A stretch of DNA of 26,791 bases, from contig NZ_DKIH01000014.1 of NCBI RefSeq assembly GCF_002454115.1, positions 1-26,791 of the forward strand. The letters run 5' to 3'. Below are positions 1-8,087 of this stretch, piece after piece. A program made the position numbers and the translations under genes. The notes under the pieces are model-generated. The model made no database searches and had not been told where the DNA came from. It saw nothing but the letters and a program-made list of their open reading frames with translations. How positions within the stretch are numbered: the first letter of the stretch is position 1; every line of letters starts with the position of its first letter. Origin of the DNA: Sphingopyxis sp. UBA6723. Lineage in GTDB: Bacteria; Pseudomonadota; Alphaproteobacteria; Sphingomonadales; Sphingomonadaceae.

Positions 1-440
1 TTGGTCGGTTCGTCGAGCAGCAGCACGTCAGGGTTTTGCGCGAGCGCGCGAGCGAGCGCGGCGCGGCGGCGTTCGCCGCCCGAGGCGCTGGCGGCGGTGC
101 GGCTCATATCGATACCGAGCTGGTCGGCGATGGCAGCGACTTCAAATTCTTCGGGGGCATCGGGCGCGGCGACAGCGAAGTCCATCAACGTCTCGAACCG
201 CGAAAAATCGGGTTCCTGTTCGAGCATCACGACATGGGTGCCCGGGACGATGACGCGCTTGCCCTTGTCGGGATCGATCTGCCCCGCGAGCAGCTTGAGC
301 AAGGTCGTCTTGCCAGCGCCGTTGCGGCCGATCAGCGCCAGCCGGTCGCGTTCGCCGACATAGATGTCGAGATCCTGAAACAGCCAGCCGCTGCCCTGCA
401 CAAGGCCGAGGCCTTCATATGATAAAATCGGTGCTGCCAT
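1..440 (-). CDS. ABC-F family ATP-binding protein, N-terminal part (runs off the window)
   Basis: This is the first 146 codons of a soluble ABC ATPase with no membrane segment. ABC-F proteins carry two ATPase domains on one chain and act on ribosomes (translation factor or antibiotic-resistance types). Walker A is GRNGAGKT at residues 38-45, the signature is ASGGERRR near residues 118-125, and Walker B with the ABC-F-typical tail is LLLDEPTN at the window edge. The ATG at 438-440 is the first start ahead of the ABC fold and no strong ribosome site precedes it. The gene is divergent from the SIMPL gene, with a 133-base gap. The second ATPase domain lies outside the window, so the subfamily (Uup-like, EttA-like or other) cannot be named. 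The ABC-F call rests on the short N-terminus, on DEPTN and on the absence of transporter context. Confidence 0.85.
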   Translation of the reverse strand, partial: MAAPILSYEGLGLVQGSGWLFQDLDIYVGERDRLALIGRNGAGKTTLLKLLAGQIDPDKGKRVIVPGTHVVMLEQEPDFSRFETLMDFAVAAPDAPEEFEVAAIADQLGIDMSRTAASASGGERRRAALARALAQNPDVLLLDEPT

Positions 441-573
441 TATGAACGGCTCGCTACTGGCGCGTTCAGCATCATGCAAGCGCCGTCCGCGCAAAGGCCG
501 GAACGGGTTCAGTCCGTCAGCGTTACGGGCTGGAAATCGGAAATGGCCGGGGTTCGGCCGACAGGAGAATGAA

Positions 574-1320
574 ATGACGAAGCAATTGTTCGCCGTTATG
601 GCAACCGGACTGGCGCTGATGGCGGCAACGCCTGGCCAAGCGCAGCAGGGAGGTTCGACGGTGACCGCAGCAACGACGCAGGGACCGATCCTGGCCTTTT
701 CGGTCAGCGACGAAGTGCGCTCGCGCTCCGATCAGGCGACCGTTGGCGCCGGGGTGACCACCACCGCACCGACTGCGGTCGAAGCGATGCGGCTGAACGC
801 CACCGCGATGGACAAGCTGATCGCCGCCGCCAAGGCGCGCGGGATCAAGGCTGAGGATATCCAGACCAGCGGGATCAGCCTGTCGCCGCAATATGATTAC
901 AACAATCAGGGCAATGGCCAGCCGCCGCGTTTTCTGGGCTATCAGGTGTCAAACAGCGTGCGCGCAACCACGTCGAACATCGGCGACATCGGTCCGCTGC
1001 TCGACGCGCTGGTCGCCGCGGGTGGTACCAATATCGACGGGCCGTCGTTCGGCATGAAGGATCCCGACGCGCAGCTGGTCGGCGCGCGCGGCACCGCGAT
1101 CAAGGCGGCGGAAGCCAAAGCGGCGGATTACGCGCGGCTGGCGGGTTTCCGCGGTGCCGAGCTGGTGTCGATCAGCGAGGGCGGCAGCTTTGGCCCGAAC
1201 CCGCCGATGCCGATGGTGCGCGTTCAGGCGATGGATGCCGCGGGCAAGGCGACGCCTGTCGAGCCGGGGCGCGTGTCGAACACGCTGACGCTGAATTTCC
1301 AGTATCGGTTGGTGCGTTAA
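574..1320 (+). CDS. Secreted SIMPL-domain (DUF541) protein
   Basis: A 248-residue periplasmic protein of the SIMPL/DUF541 family (related to Escherichia coli YggE and to BP26), whose molecular role is poorly defined; stress-related roles have been proposed. Residues 1 to about 23 form a signal peptide (charged MTKQ, a hydrophobic stretch, then a GQAQ cleavage region). The mature part has the family pattern: an early VSDEVRSRSDQATVGAGV segment, a central ISLSPQYDY segment, and a C-terminal strand reading NTLTLNFQYRL. The start at 574 is chosen over the longer open frame because AGGAG lies at 563-567, 6 bases upstream, and because it gives a clean signal peptide. It is a single gene, divergent from the ABC-F gene and followed by a hairpin and a palindromic repeat. 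Confidence 0.88.
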   Translation: MTKQLFAVMATGLALMAATPGQAQQGGSTVTAATTQGPILAFSVSDEVRSRSDQATVGAGVTTTAPTAVEAMRLNATAMDKLIAAAKARGIKAEDIQTSGISLSPQYDYNNQGNGQPPRFLGYQVSNSVRATTSNIGDIGPLLDALVAAGGTNIDGPSFGMKDPDAQLVGARGTAIKAAEAKAADYARLAGFRGAELVSISEGGSFGPNPPMPMVRVQAMDAAGKATPVEPGRVSNTLTLNFQYRLVR

Positions 1321-1327
1321 TTTGGTC

Positions 1328-1353
1328 GGGGAGCTGGCGCAGGGCAGCTCCCC
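1328..1353 (+). terminator. Terminator-like hairpin after the SIMPL gene
   Basis: A perfect 9-bp stem (GGGGAGCTG / CAGCTCCCC) with an 8-base loop starts 7 bases after the stop codon. It is followed by CATTTCC and not by a T-run, because a palindromic repeat begins at once. Stem strength and position suggest termination; the weak U-tract makes efficiency uncertain. Confidence 0.55.
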
Positions 1354-1358
1354 CATTT

Positions 1359-1437
1359 CCGTTCGTTTCGAGCGAAGTCGAGACACCTATGCGGCGTGTA
1401 CGCCGTCGCGTGTCTCGACTTCGCTCGACACGAACGG
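1359..1437. repeat. Palindromic intergenic repeat, type A, copy 1
   Basis: Two imperfectly inverted arms of about 28 bp surround a loop of about 23 bases. The left arm begins CCGTTCGTTTCGAGCGAAG and the right arm ends CTTCGCTCGACACGAACGG. The same arms recur at 4041-4120. This type of palindrome is widespread in sphingomonad genomes and resembles REP/BIME elements. It lies between the SIMPL gene and the convergent oxygenase gene, where it could form a very stable stem on either strand. Confidence 0.9.
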
Positions 1438-1451
1438 GTTTTTGGATGGGG

Positions 1452-2132
1452 CTACCCCAGCTCCCCCTCCACCCACGGCCATGGCCGTTCGCGGAACCAT
1501 TTGGTGATGATATATTTGCGCCCCTTGCGCACCTTCATCCCGTGGTGGAGCGTGTCGGGGTTGGCGGTGCCGTTGGGGCGGACGTTGTTCCAGGCGAGCA
1601 GCTTGCCCATTTCGGGCTGGTGCAGCTTGCCGGTCGCCAGGAACCGCGTCGCGCCGCCTGCGCCGGGTTCGTTGAGATAGATCATCAGCGTCCAGCTGCG
1701 CTGCCCGGGGATCGCGCAATAGGTTTGCCAATCGGCGCCATGCGGGTCGAAATAATCGGTGTGCGCCTTGAACTCCTGCCCGACGTCGTAGCGTTGGCCC
1801 TGCATCGGTTCGCCATAGGCGAGCGGAATGCCGGTGAGGTCGTGGAGGCGGTTGTTGATCGCGATCACCAGCGGGTCGCGGTGGTCGAGGTCGCACGTCG
1901 TGCTGGTGCGAAACGCTTCGTCGCCATTGGGATCGGCGATGGTCGAGGGGCGGACGTCGCGGTCGATCTGCGCGATCAACCCGGCACAGGTTTCGGCATC
2001 GAGGAAGCGCGACAGCATGAACTGCTCGAGCTTCGGCGTCGGCGCGCGGCGGATGCCGGGAACGGCAGCGAGTCGCGCTGCGGTGCGGTCGGCGCCCGAG
2101 GTCGCCATGTCGACAAATTCATTTGCAGCCAT
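1452..2132 (-). CDS. Prolyl 4-hydroxylase-like 2-oxoglutarate/Fe(II) dioxygenase
   Basis: A 226-residue cytoplasmic dioxygenase of the P4Hc family, which uses Fe(II), oxygen and 2-oxoglutarate to hydroxylate a substrate that cannot be deduced here. The facial triad is visible: HTD at residues 124-126 and the distal His in LHHG at 196/197. A Lys in RKYIITKW (about residue 206) is positioned for 2-oxoglutarate. The jelly-roll strands around YLNEPGAGGATRF also fit. The open frame extends 41 codons upstream, but MAANEF at 2132 is preferred because the upstream stretch is low-complexity and Arg-rich and runs toward the tRNA promoter region. MATSG at 2108 is an alternative start. The gene is convergent with the SIMPL gene, with a palindromic repeat between them. 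Confidence 0.88.
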   Translation of the reverse strand: MAANEFVDMATSGADRTAARLAAVPGIRRAPTPKLEQFMLSRFLDAETCAGLIAQIDRDVRPSTIADPNGDEAFRTSTTCDLDHRDPLVIAINNRLHDLTGIPLAYGEPMQGQRYDVGQEFKAHTDYFDPHGADWQTYCAIPGQRSWTLMIYLNEPGAGGATRFLATGKLHQPEMGKLLAWNNVRPNGTANPDTLHHGMKVRKGRKYIITKWFRERPWPWVEGELG

Positions 2133-2246
2133 GGCGCGCGTTTTAGCAGGGAAGCGCGCGCGAACAATGCTTGACGAACGGGGCGATGCGCGCCTATTCG
2201 CCGCGCGCTGTCGAGGCCGCTTTCCTGCGCCCTTGCCGATGTGTGT

Positions 2247-2324
2247 GGCGACCATAGCTCAGTTGGTTAGAGCGCCGGTTTGTGGTACCGGAGGTCGCGG
2301 GTTCGAGCCCCGTTGGTCGCCCCA
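2247..2324 (+). tRNA. tRNA-His (anticodon GTG)
   Basis: The sequence folds as a full cloverleaf: acceptor GCGACCA (2248-2254) pairs with TGGTCGC (2314-2320), the D-loop is AGTTGGTTAG, and the T-arm contains GGTTCGAGCC. The anticodon GTG is at 2282-2284. Two tRNA-His hallmarks are present: a G at -1 (2247) facing C73 (2321). CCA (2322-2324) is encoded. Confidence 0.97.
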
Positions 2325-2424
2325 TTTCCTGAAGATGATCGCCCGATCCGCGTTTCGACGTGACTCTGCGCTCGCGCCTGATTATTACGCTGGGACGTAA
2401 TTTTTTAACGCGAGGATTGAGTCC

Positions 2425-3474
2425 ATGTCCGCAGTCTGGGATTTCGCCGATTTCGACGATCATGAACATGTCCACATGTTTCGCGATCGGGCGAGCGGAC
2501 TGACGGCTGTGATCGCCGTCCACTCGACGCACCTCGGCCCCGGCGCGGGCGGCGTGCGTTACTGGCACTATCCGCAGCGCGCGGCGGCGATCACCGACGC
2601 GCTGCGCCTGTCGCGCGGCATGAGCTACAAGAATGCGATGGCCGGACTGCCGATGGGCGGCGGCAAGGGTGTGATTTTAGCCGACGAAGGCGCAGCGAAG
2701 ACCCCCGATTTGCTTGCGGCGTTCGGCCGTGCGGTCGAATCGCTGGGCGGCGCTTATGTGACCGCCGAAGATGTCGGCATGTCGGATGCCGACATGGTCG
2801 CGATTTCGCAGCATACGAAGCATGTCAGCGGGCTTCCCGTCGCGAGCGGCGAAGCGGGCGGCGACCCCGGCCCGCTGACCGCGCTCGGCGTCTATCTGGG
2901 CATCAAGGCGGCGATTCTGCAGGGTCTGGGCACCGACAGCGCGAAAGGCGTGCGCGTGGCGATCCAGGGCGTCGGCAGCGTCGGCGGCGGCGTCGCGCGG
3001 CGGCTGGCGGCTGAAGGCGCGAAGCTGACGCTGGCCGACGTTAATCTGGCGCGCGCCAAGGACCTGGCTGAAGAATTGGGCGCTGATCTCGCCGATTCGG
3101 CGGCGATCATGGAAGTTGAGGCCGATGTGCTGAGCCCCAATGCGCTGGGCGCGATTCTGACCGAGCGGAGCATCGAGAAGCTGCGCGTGCCGATCGTGGC
3201 GGGCGGTGCCAACAACCAGCTGGCGACCGCCGCCGACGGCCAGCGCATCCACGACCGCGGTATCGTTTATGCCCCAGATTATGTGATCAACGCGGGCGGG
3301 ATCATCAACGTGGCGCTGGAATATCTGGGGCAGGGCAGCCGCGAGGAAGTTGAGAGCCGCATTCATCTGATCCCCGGGCGGCTCGCCGAAATATGGGCCG
3401 AGAGCAAGGCGAGCGGTGCGCCGGCGTCGGCGGTGGCCGATCGTATGGCGCAGAAGCTGATCGGGCGGGGGTAG
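2425..3474 (+). CDS. Glu/Leu/Phe/Val dehydrogenase family protein (leucine dehydrogenase-like)
   Basis: A 349-residue NAD-dependent amino acid dehydrogenase that would interconvert a branched-chain or aromatic amino acid and its 2-oxo acid with ammonia. The N-terminal substrate domain holds Lys69 in MSYKNAM and the catalytic Lys81 in GGGKGVI. The TAEDVGMSD segment follows, then a Rossmann domain with GVGSVGGG near residues 178-185. The length (about 350) matches leucine/phenylalanine/valine dehydrogenases and not the longer glutamate enzymes. GAGGA at 2412-2416 sets the start. It begins 100 bases after tRNA-His and may share its transcript. Substrate choice between Leu, Val and Phe cannot be settled from motifs. 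Confidence 0.9.
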   Translation: MSAVWDFADFDDHEHVHMFRDRASGLTAVIAVHSTHLGPGAGGVRYWHYPQRAAAITDALRLSRGMSYKNAMAGLPMGGGKGVILADEGAAKTPDLLAAFGRAVESLGGAYVTAEDVGMSDADMVAISQHTKHVSGLPVASGEAGGDPGPLTALGVYLGIKAAILQGLGTDSAKGVRVAIQGVGSVGGGVARRLAAEGAKLTLADVNLARAKDLAEELGADLADSAAIMEVEADVLSPNALGAILTERSIEKLRVPIVAGGANNQLATAADGQRIHDRGIVYAPDYVINAGGIINVALEYLGQGSREEVESRIHLIPGRLAEIWAESKASGAPASAVADRMAQKLIGRG

Positions 3475-3496
3475 GTTTAAGCGCAGTTCCCAGACT

Positions 3497-3585
3497 CCGT
3501 TCGCCTTGGAGCTTGTCGAAGGGCTGTTCTTCCTTTCAACGTCGTCAAAGGAAGAGCGGTGCTTCGACAAGCTCAGCACGAACGG
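3497..3585. repeat. Palindromic intergenic repeat, type B, copy 1
   Basis: Inverted arms run from CCGTTCGCCTTGGAGCTTG on the left to CAAGCTCAGCACGAACGG on the right. The right arm (3550-3585) is almost identical, over about 35 bases, to the reverse complement of the repeat before bioA at 26720-26755. It sits between the dehydrogenase gene and the DUF454 gene. Confidence 0.88.
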
Positions 3586-3650
3586 ATTTGAGGTGGGCAT
3601 TTTGGGCGCTAGGGCTGGCGCCTTGTTCCAATTCCGCTAAGCCACCCCCA

Positions 3651-4004
3651 ATGAAGCGGCATTTGTATTTGGTCGGCGGCTGGGCGTCGCTCGCGGTCGG
3701 CGCGATCGGCGCGTTCCTGCCGTTGCTGCCGACCGTGCCGCTCGTCATCCTTGCCGCTTTCTGCTTCGCACGCTCTTCGCCGCGGCTAGAGGCTTGGCTG
3801 CTCAATCATCCGACCTTTGGGCATCATATTCTCGCCTGGCGTGAGAAAGGGGCGATCAGTCGCAAGGGGAAGGTTGCGGCGAGCATCGCTTTTGCTTTCA
3901 GCATTGTGCTGGCGTTGCTGTTCGCACCCTGGCCATGGATGATGGCACCGGTTATCGCGGCGGCAGTCGGCGGCAGCTGGATATGGACGCGGCCCGAGGG
4001 GTGA
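3651..4004 (+). CDS. DUF454 (YbaN-like) inner-membrane protein
   Basis: A 117-residue membrane protein of the DUF454/YbaN family, function unknown. Three hydrophobic segments are seen: about residues 8-25, 27-42 and 82-112 (the last probably a helical pair). The family pattern GAIGAFLPLLPTVPLVILAAFCFARSSPRL is split across the first two, and a cytoplasmic loop NHPTFGHHILAWREKGAI is typical of the family. The ATG at 3651 is the first start giving this N-terminus; longer open-frame starts would translate the palindromic repeat. No strong ribosome site is visible. Confidence 0.85.
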   Translation: MKRHLYLVGGWASLAVGAIGAFLPLLPTVPLVILAAFCFARSSPRLEAWLLNHPTFGHHILAWREKGAISRKGKVAASIAFAFSIVLALLFAPWPWMMAPVIAAAVGGSWIWTRPEG

Positions 4005-4005
4005 A

Positions 4006-4032
4006 GGCGCTGAGCGCCGGTTGGTCAGCGCC
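4006..4032 (+). terminator. Terminator-like hairpin after the DUF454 gene
   Basis: The 8-bp stem GGCGCTGA / TCAGCGCC with an 11-base loop begins just after the stop codon. As after the SIMPL gene, it is followed directly by CCCATTTCCGTTCG, the edge of a type A palindromic repeat, in place of a clear T-run. Confidence 0.5.
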
Positions 4033-4040
4033 TCCCATTT

Positions 4041-4120
4041 CCGTTCGTGTCGAGCGAAGTCGAGACACCCATCAGTAGCGCACGCCTTTGGGGTGTCTCG
4101 ACTTCGCTCGACACGAACGG
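4041..4120. repeat. Palindromic intergenic repeat, type A, copy 2
   Basis: Arms of about 30 bp (CCGTTCGTGTCGAGCGAAG and its reverse complement ending ACACGAACGG) flank a 21-base loop. It shares arms, and the CCCATTTCC left flank, with the copy at 1359-1437. It separates the DUF454 gene from the ccm operon. The remaining 146 bases before ccmC presumably hold the operon promoter, which could not be assigned. Confidence 0.9.
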
Positions 4121-4266
4121 GGTTTAGGAGCGGGTTGAATACGGCGCCAGCGACACATCGCCGCGGGCTTGACCTTACGCGTTCTGCACGCGACACAAGC
4201 GCCGACCGGGTCGCATCGGGCAAATTGCTGGACCCCTGTGCCACGCTCCCCTAAGGACGCGAACCG

Positions 4267-5007
4267 ATGCATGCTTATGCGAACCCGACCCGTTTTCTGG
4301 CAATTGCCCGGCCGCTGACGCCGTGGCTGCTCGGGCTTGGCGTGCTGCTCGTGCTGGCGGGTGCGTGGGCGGGGTTGACGCAGGTTCCGGGCGATTACAA
4401 GCAGGGTGAGACGGCGCGGATCCTGTATGTTCATGTCCCGGCGGCGTGGCTGGGGATGGGCGGCTGGACGTCGCTGGCGCTGGCGGGGTTGATCCAGCTG
4501 GTCTGGCGGCATCCGCTCTCGGGCATTGCGGCGCGGGCGATTGCGGTGCCGGGGATGCTGTTCACCGCGCTGTGCCTCGTAACCGGATCGATCTGGGGCA
4601 AGCCGACCTGGGGTACCTGGTGGGAATGGGACGGGCGGATGACGTCGATGCTGGTGCTACTGTTCCTCTATGCCGGCTTTATCGCGCTGACGAACGGCGA
4701 TGAGGGGCAGCGGCAGGGCGGCTCGCTGTCGCGCGGCGCGGCGATCTATGCGCTGGTGGGCGCGATCAATATCCCGATCATCAACCGCAGCGTCGTGTGG
4801 TGGAACAGCCTGCATCAGGGACCGAGCATCACGCTGCGCGGGTCGAGCATCGACAATGCGCTGCTATGGCCATTGGGCTTGACCTTATTGGGCTTTTCGC
4901 TGTTATTCGGGGCGATCGTGCTGATGCGGATGCGGCGGATCATCGCCGACAATCGCGTTGCGGCGCGGCTGCGGCGGCTGGCCGACGACGAGGGAGCAAT
5001 CGCGTGA
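4267..5007 (+). CDS. ccmC: Cytochrome c maturation heme-handling protein CcmC
   Basis: A 246-residue inner-membrane protein that binds periplasmic heme and promotes its covalent loading onto CcmE. It has six hydrophobic segments. The tryptophan-rich WWD motif reads WGTWWEWD at residues 115-122 and is flanked by two conserved His ligands, H56 (YVHVPAAW) and H183 (SLHQGP). The length matches the family. AAGGA at 4253-4257 lies 9 bases before the ATG. It is the first gene of the ccm cluster here. ccmA and ccmB, which often precede ccmC, are absent from the upstream sequence, so they must be encoded elsewhere. The stop codon overlaps the ccmD start (GTGA). Confidence 0.96.
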   Translation: MHAYANPTRFLAIARPLTPWLLGLGVLLVLAGAWAGLTQVPGDYKQGETARILYVHVPAAWLGMGGWTSLALAGLIQLVWRHPLSGIAARAIAVPGMLFTALCLVTGSIWGKPTWGTWWEWDGRMTSMLVLLFLYAGFIALTNGDEGQRQGGSLSRGAAIYALVGAINIPIINRSVVWWNSLHQGPSITLRGSSIDNALLWPLGLTLLGFSLLFGAIVLMRMRRIIADNRVAARLRRLADDEGAIA

Positions 5008-5159
5008 CGGGGGTGATCAGCGGCAGCGGCCAATGGGCCTATGTGGCGGCGGCCTACGGGCTGACGGTGCTGTTGACTGGCGCCGTGCTGTGGTCGAGCT
5101 GGCGCGCGATGGCGAAGGCTGAGCGGCGCAGCGACGCGCTGCGTAAGGATCGTCCATGA
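5004..5159 (+). CDS. ccmD: Heme exporter accessory protein CcmD
   Basis: A 51-residue single-span membrane protein. CcmD stabilises the CcmABC complex and helps release holo-CcmE. It starts with GTG, overlapping the ccmC stop by 4 bases, and contains one hydrophobic helix (about residues 12-30, AYVAAAYGLTVLLTGAVLW) followed by a basic cytoplasmic tail rich in Arg and Lys. Size, topology and position between ccmC and ccmE identify it; sequence conservation in this family is low. Its stop overlaps the ccmE ATG (ATGA). Confidence 0.88.
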   Translation: MTGVISGSGQWAYVAAAYGLTVLLTGAVLWSSWRAMAKAERRSDALRKDRP

Positions 5160-5593
5160 AGGCGAAACATCAGCGACTGGTGCTCGCGCTGTTCGCGGTC
5201 GCGGGGATTGCGGGCGCGGGGGTGTTGGGTGCGAGCGCGCTGCGTGACGAAGCCGCCTATTTCCGCACCCCGGTCGAGATCAAGAGCGGCAAGGCGGTCG
5301 TTGGCGAACCGATGCGGCTGGGCGGCATGGTCGCGTTGGGTAGCATCGCCCGGCAGAGTGACGGGCTGACGATCCGCTTTGTCGCAACCGACGGCAAGGC
5401 ATCGGTGCCGGTCGAATATACGGGTATCGTCCCTGACCTGTTTGGCGAGGAATCGGGCATGGTCGCCGACGGCCGGATGCGCGCCGACGGGACGTTCGTC
5501 GCCGATCGCATCCTGGCGAAGCATGACGAGCGCTATATGCCGCCGCAGATGGGCGACATGCCGAAGAATATGAAGGCGCCGACGGCCACATGA
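5156..5593 (+). CDS. ccmE: Periplasmic heme chaperone CcmE
   Basis: A 145-residue heme chaperone anchored by an N-terminal helix (about residues 7-27) with a periplasmic OB-fold domain. The covalent heme site is visible as AKHDERY, with His123 as the heme-linking residue and Tyr127 four residues on. The segments RIRF-like LTIRFVATDG and VPVEYTGIVPDLF are family hallmarks. It receives heme from CcmC and delivers it to CcmF/CcmH. It overlaps ccmD and ccmF by 4 bases at each end, which indicates translational coupling. Confidence 0.96.
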   Translation: MKAKHQRLVLALFAVAGIAGAGVLGASALRDEAAYFRTPVEIKSGKAVVGEPMRLGGMVALGSIARQSDGLTIRFVATDGKASVPVEYTGIVPDLFGEESGMVADGRMRADGTFVADRILAKHDERYMPPQMGDMPKNMKAPTAT

Positions 5594-7560
5594 TCGCCGA
5601 AATCGGCCTTGCACTGCTTTGGATCGCCGCAGCGCTCGCCTGCCTGTCGCTCGTCGCGGGGACGCTATTCCTGCGGGGCGGACAGAAGGACTTGGCGGCG
5701 CTGGTTCGCCCGGCCAGCATCGCGCAGGGGGTGCTGACCGCAACCGCGTTTGGCTTGCTCATCGCGCTGTTCGTGCGCTCCGACATGTCGGTCGAGCTGG
5801 TCGCGCGCAATAGCAACAGCCTGAAACCGATGATCTTCAAGGTCGCCGGGACGTGGGGCAATCACGAAGGATCGATGCTACTCTGGCTGACGATCCTGTC
5901 GCTGTCGGGGGCGCTGATTGCGCTGTTCGAAAAGCGGCTGCGCGAGGACACGCTGATCGCGACGTTGAGCGCGCAGGCGGCGCTGAGCCTTGGTTTCTTC
6001 GCCTTTTTGATTTTTTCGTCGAACCCGTTCAACCGCTTGCCCGTGGCGCCGCCCGACGGGCAAGGGCTCAATCCGCTACTTCAGGATATCGGCCTCGCGT
6101 TTCACCCGCCGACGCTTTACGTCGGCTATGTCGGGCTGTCGGTTGCGTTCAGCTTTGCTGTCGGCGCGCTAATCACGCGCGAGATCGGACCTGCGTTCGC
6201 CCGCGCGATGCGGCCGTGGGTGCTGTTCAGCTGGATATTCCTGACGATCGGGATCACCGCGGGCAGTTACTGGGCTTATTATGAGCTGGGCTGGGGCGGC
6301 TGGTGGTTCTGGGATCCGGTCGAAAATGTCTCGCTGATCCCCTGGCTGGCGGGCGCCGCGTTGCTGCATTCGGTTGCGGTGACCGCGACGCGCAATGCTT
6401 TGCGCGCGTGGACCGTGATGCTGGCCGTCATTGGGTTTTCGATGTCGATGGTCGGCACATTTATCGTGCGATCGGGATTGCTGACCAGCGTTCACAGTTT
6501 CGCGGTCGACCCCGAGCGCGGGACGTTCTTGCTGGTGTTGATGGCGATCTATATCGGCGGCGCGCTGACGCTGTTTGCGCTGCGCGCGGGTAGCGTGGCC
6601 GAGGGCAAGAAGTTCGCGCTACTCAGCCGTGAGGGCGCGCTCGTTATCAACAATCTGCTGCTGACGACGATCCTTGCGCTCGTCCTGCTCGGTACATTGT
6701 ACCCGATCGTCGCCGAGGCGATGGGCGAGAAGATTTCGGTCGGGCCGCCCTATTACAACCGCGTTGCCGGGCCGCTGGCGCTGATCCTGTGCCTCGTGAT
6801 GGTGGCGGGACCGCTGCTCGGCTGGCGCAAGGATGATGGCAAGAAGCTGTGGTCACGGTTGCCGCTGGCGATCTTTGCCGGGGCGGCGGTGCTGTTCGCG
6901 CTGATCCTGTTCGGCGGTAAAGTCGGCATCCTGCCGCTGCTTGGCATGACCGTCGCCGGGGTCGTTGCGGTCGCCAGTCTCGCGCCGTTATGGGGCCGGA
7001 ACCTGCGCCGCACGCCGCTGCCGACCTGGGGCATGGTAATTGCGCATTTCGGCGTCGCGGTGTGTCTGGCGGGAATGGGCGCCGAAAGTGCCTTCATCAA
7101 GGAACGGCTGGTCGCCGCAGCACCCGGTGACGTGATCAAGGTCGGCGATTTTGCGGTGAAATTTGTCGGCGTGAAGCCGGTGGCGGGGCCGAATTTCACC
7201 TCGATCGAGGGTGCGCTGGTCGCGACGACGTCGGGCGGCCAATCCTTTACGATGCGGCCCGAAGCGCGGACTTTCCCCGGCTTGATGGGGACCGCCCCGA
7301 CCGAAACCAACGAAGCGGCGCTGCTGACGCGGCCGGGCGGGCAGCTTTACGCGGTGCTTGGGCAGCCGGTGACGAGCGATGACGGGACCGCCGATCGTTA
7401 CCAGATCCGCCTGTGGTGGAAGCCGCTGGTGTGGTGGATATGGCTGGGCGGTGGACTGATCGCGCTGGGCGCGGCGCTGTCGATGCTCGGCCGGGCGCAG
7501 TTGCTGGGCATCTGGCGCGCGCGGCGTCGCCGGAAATCAGAGGAGCGCTTTGCACCATGA
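5590..7560 (+). CDS. ccmF: Heme lyase subunit CcmF
   Basis: A 656-residue multi-span inner-membrane protein that catalyses heme attachment to apocytochrome c together with CcmH/CcmI. The WWD domain reads WGGWWFWDPVEN near residues 235-246. Further family features are the early GTWGNHEGSMLLW segment, LAFHPPTLYVGYVG, and the long periplasmic region between the last two helices. The length is normal for CcmF. It overlaps ccmE and ccmG by 4 bases, as elsewhere in this operon. Confidence 0.97.
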   Translation: MIAEIGLALLWIAAALACLSLVAGTLFLRGGQKDLAALVRPASIAQGVLTATAFGLLIALFVRSDMSVELVARNSNSLKPMIFKVAGTWGNHEGSMLLWLTILSLSGALIALFEKRLREDTLIATLSAQAALSLGFFAFLIFSSNPFNRLPVAPPDGQGLNPLLQDIGLAFHPPTLYVGYVGLSVAFSFAVGALITREIGPAFARAMRPWVLFSWIFLTIGITAGSYWAYYELGWGGWWFWDPVENVSLIPWLAGAALLHSVAVTATRNALRAWTVMLAVIGFSMSMVGTFIVRSGLLTSVHSFAVDPERGTFLLVLMAIYIGGALTLFALRAGSVAEGKKFALLSREGALVINNLLLTTILALVLLGTLYPIVAEAMGEKISVGPPYYNRVAGPLALILCLVMVAGPLLGWRKDDGKKLWSRLPLAIFAGAAVLFALILFGGKVGILPLLGMTVAGVVAVASLAPLWGRNLRRTPLPTWGMVIAHFGVAVCLAGMGAESAFIKERLVAAAPGDVIKVGDFAVKFVGVKPVAGPNFTSIEGALVATTSGGQSFTMRPEARTFPGLMGTAPTETNEAALLTRPGGQLYAVLGQPVTSDDGTADRYQIRLWWKPLVWWIWLGGGLIALGAALSMLGRAQLLGIWRARRRRKSEERFAP

Positions 7561-8087
7561 CCAACCGCTGGGTACTCTTTGTCCCGCTGGCGATCATGGG
7601 ATTGCTGTTCGGCGCCTTCATCTATCGGCTGGTGACGCCCGCCGAAACGCTGATCCAGTCGCAGTGGATCGACAAGCCGATGCCGCTGTTCGACCTGCCG
7701 CCCGCGACCGCGGGAGTGGAAGGGCTGAAAAGCAGCCAGCTAGCCGACGGTCGGCCAAGGCTGGTCAATGTGTTCGCTAGCTGGTGCATCCCGTGCCGCG
7801 CCGAGGCACCGCAGCTGGAGGCGCTGAAGGCCGCAGGTGTGCCGATCGACGGCATCGCGATCCGCGACCGGCCCGAGGATGTCGCGATGTTCCTGCGCGA
7901 ATATGGCAATCCGTTCGATCGCATCGGGTCGGACATGCAGAGCAGCGTCCAGATCGCGCTGGGGTCATCGGGGGTGCCGGAGACGTTCCTGATCGACGGC
8001 AAGGGGATCATTCGCGAGCAGATCCAGGGCGTCATCCTGGCAGACCAGGTGCCGGAAATCGTCGCCAAGCTGGAGGCGATGAAGTGA
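7557..8087 (+). CDS. ccmG: Thiol:disulfide interchange protein CcmG (DsbE)
   Basis: A 176-residue membrane-anchored periplasmic thioredoxin that keeps the apocytochrome CXXCH cysteines reduced. One N-terminal helix (about residues 6-24) precedes the thioredoxin fold. The active site is ASWCIPC with Cys77 and Cys80, and the conserved cis-proline region GVPETFLID has Pro141. A GxxxR-type central segment AIRDRPEDV is also present. The ATG at 7557 overlaps the ccmF stop. The stop overlaps GTG 8084, the proposed ccmH start. Confidence 0.96.
   Translation: MTNRWVLFVPLAIMGLLFGAFIYRLVTPAETLIQSQWIDKPMPLFDLPPATAGVEGLKSSQLADGRPRLVNVFASWCIPCRAEAPQLEALKAAGVPIDGIAIRDRPEDVAMFLREYGNPFDRIGSDMQSSVQIALGSSGVPETFLIDGKGIIREQIQGVILADQVPEIVAKLEAMK

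Noticed and set aside
1328..4120. CRISPR array
   Set aside because: The repeated units are long inverted palindromes at scattered sites, not short direct repeats with regular spacers, and there are no cas genes.
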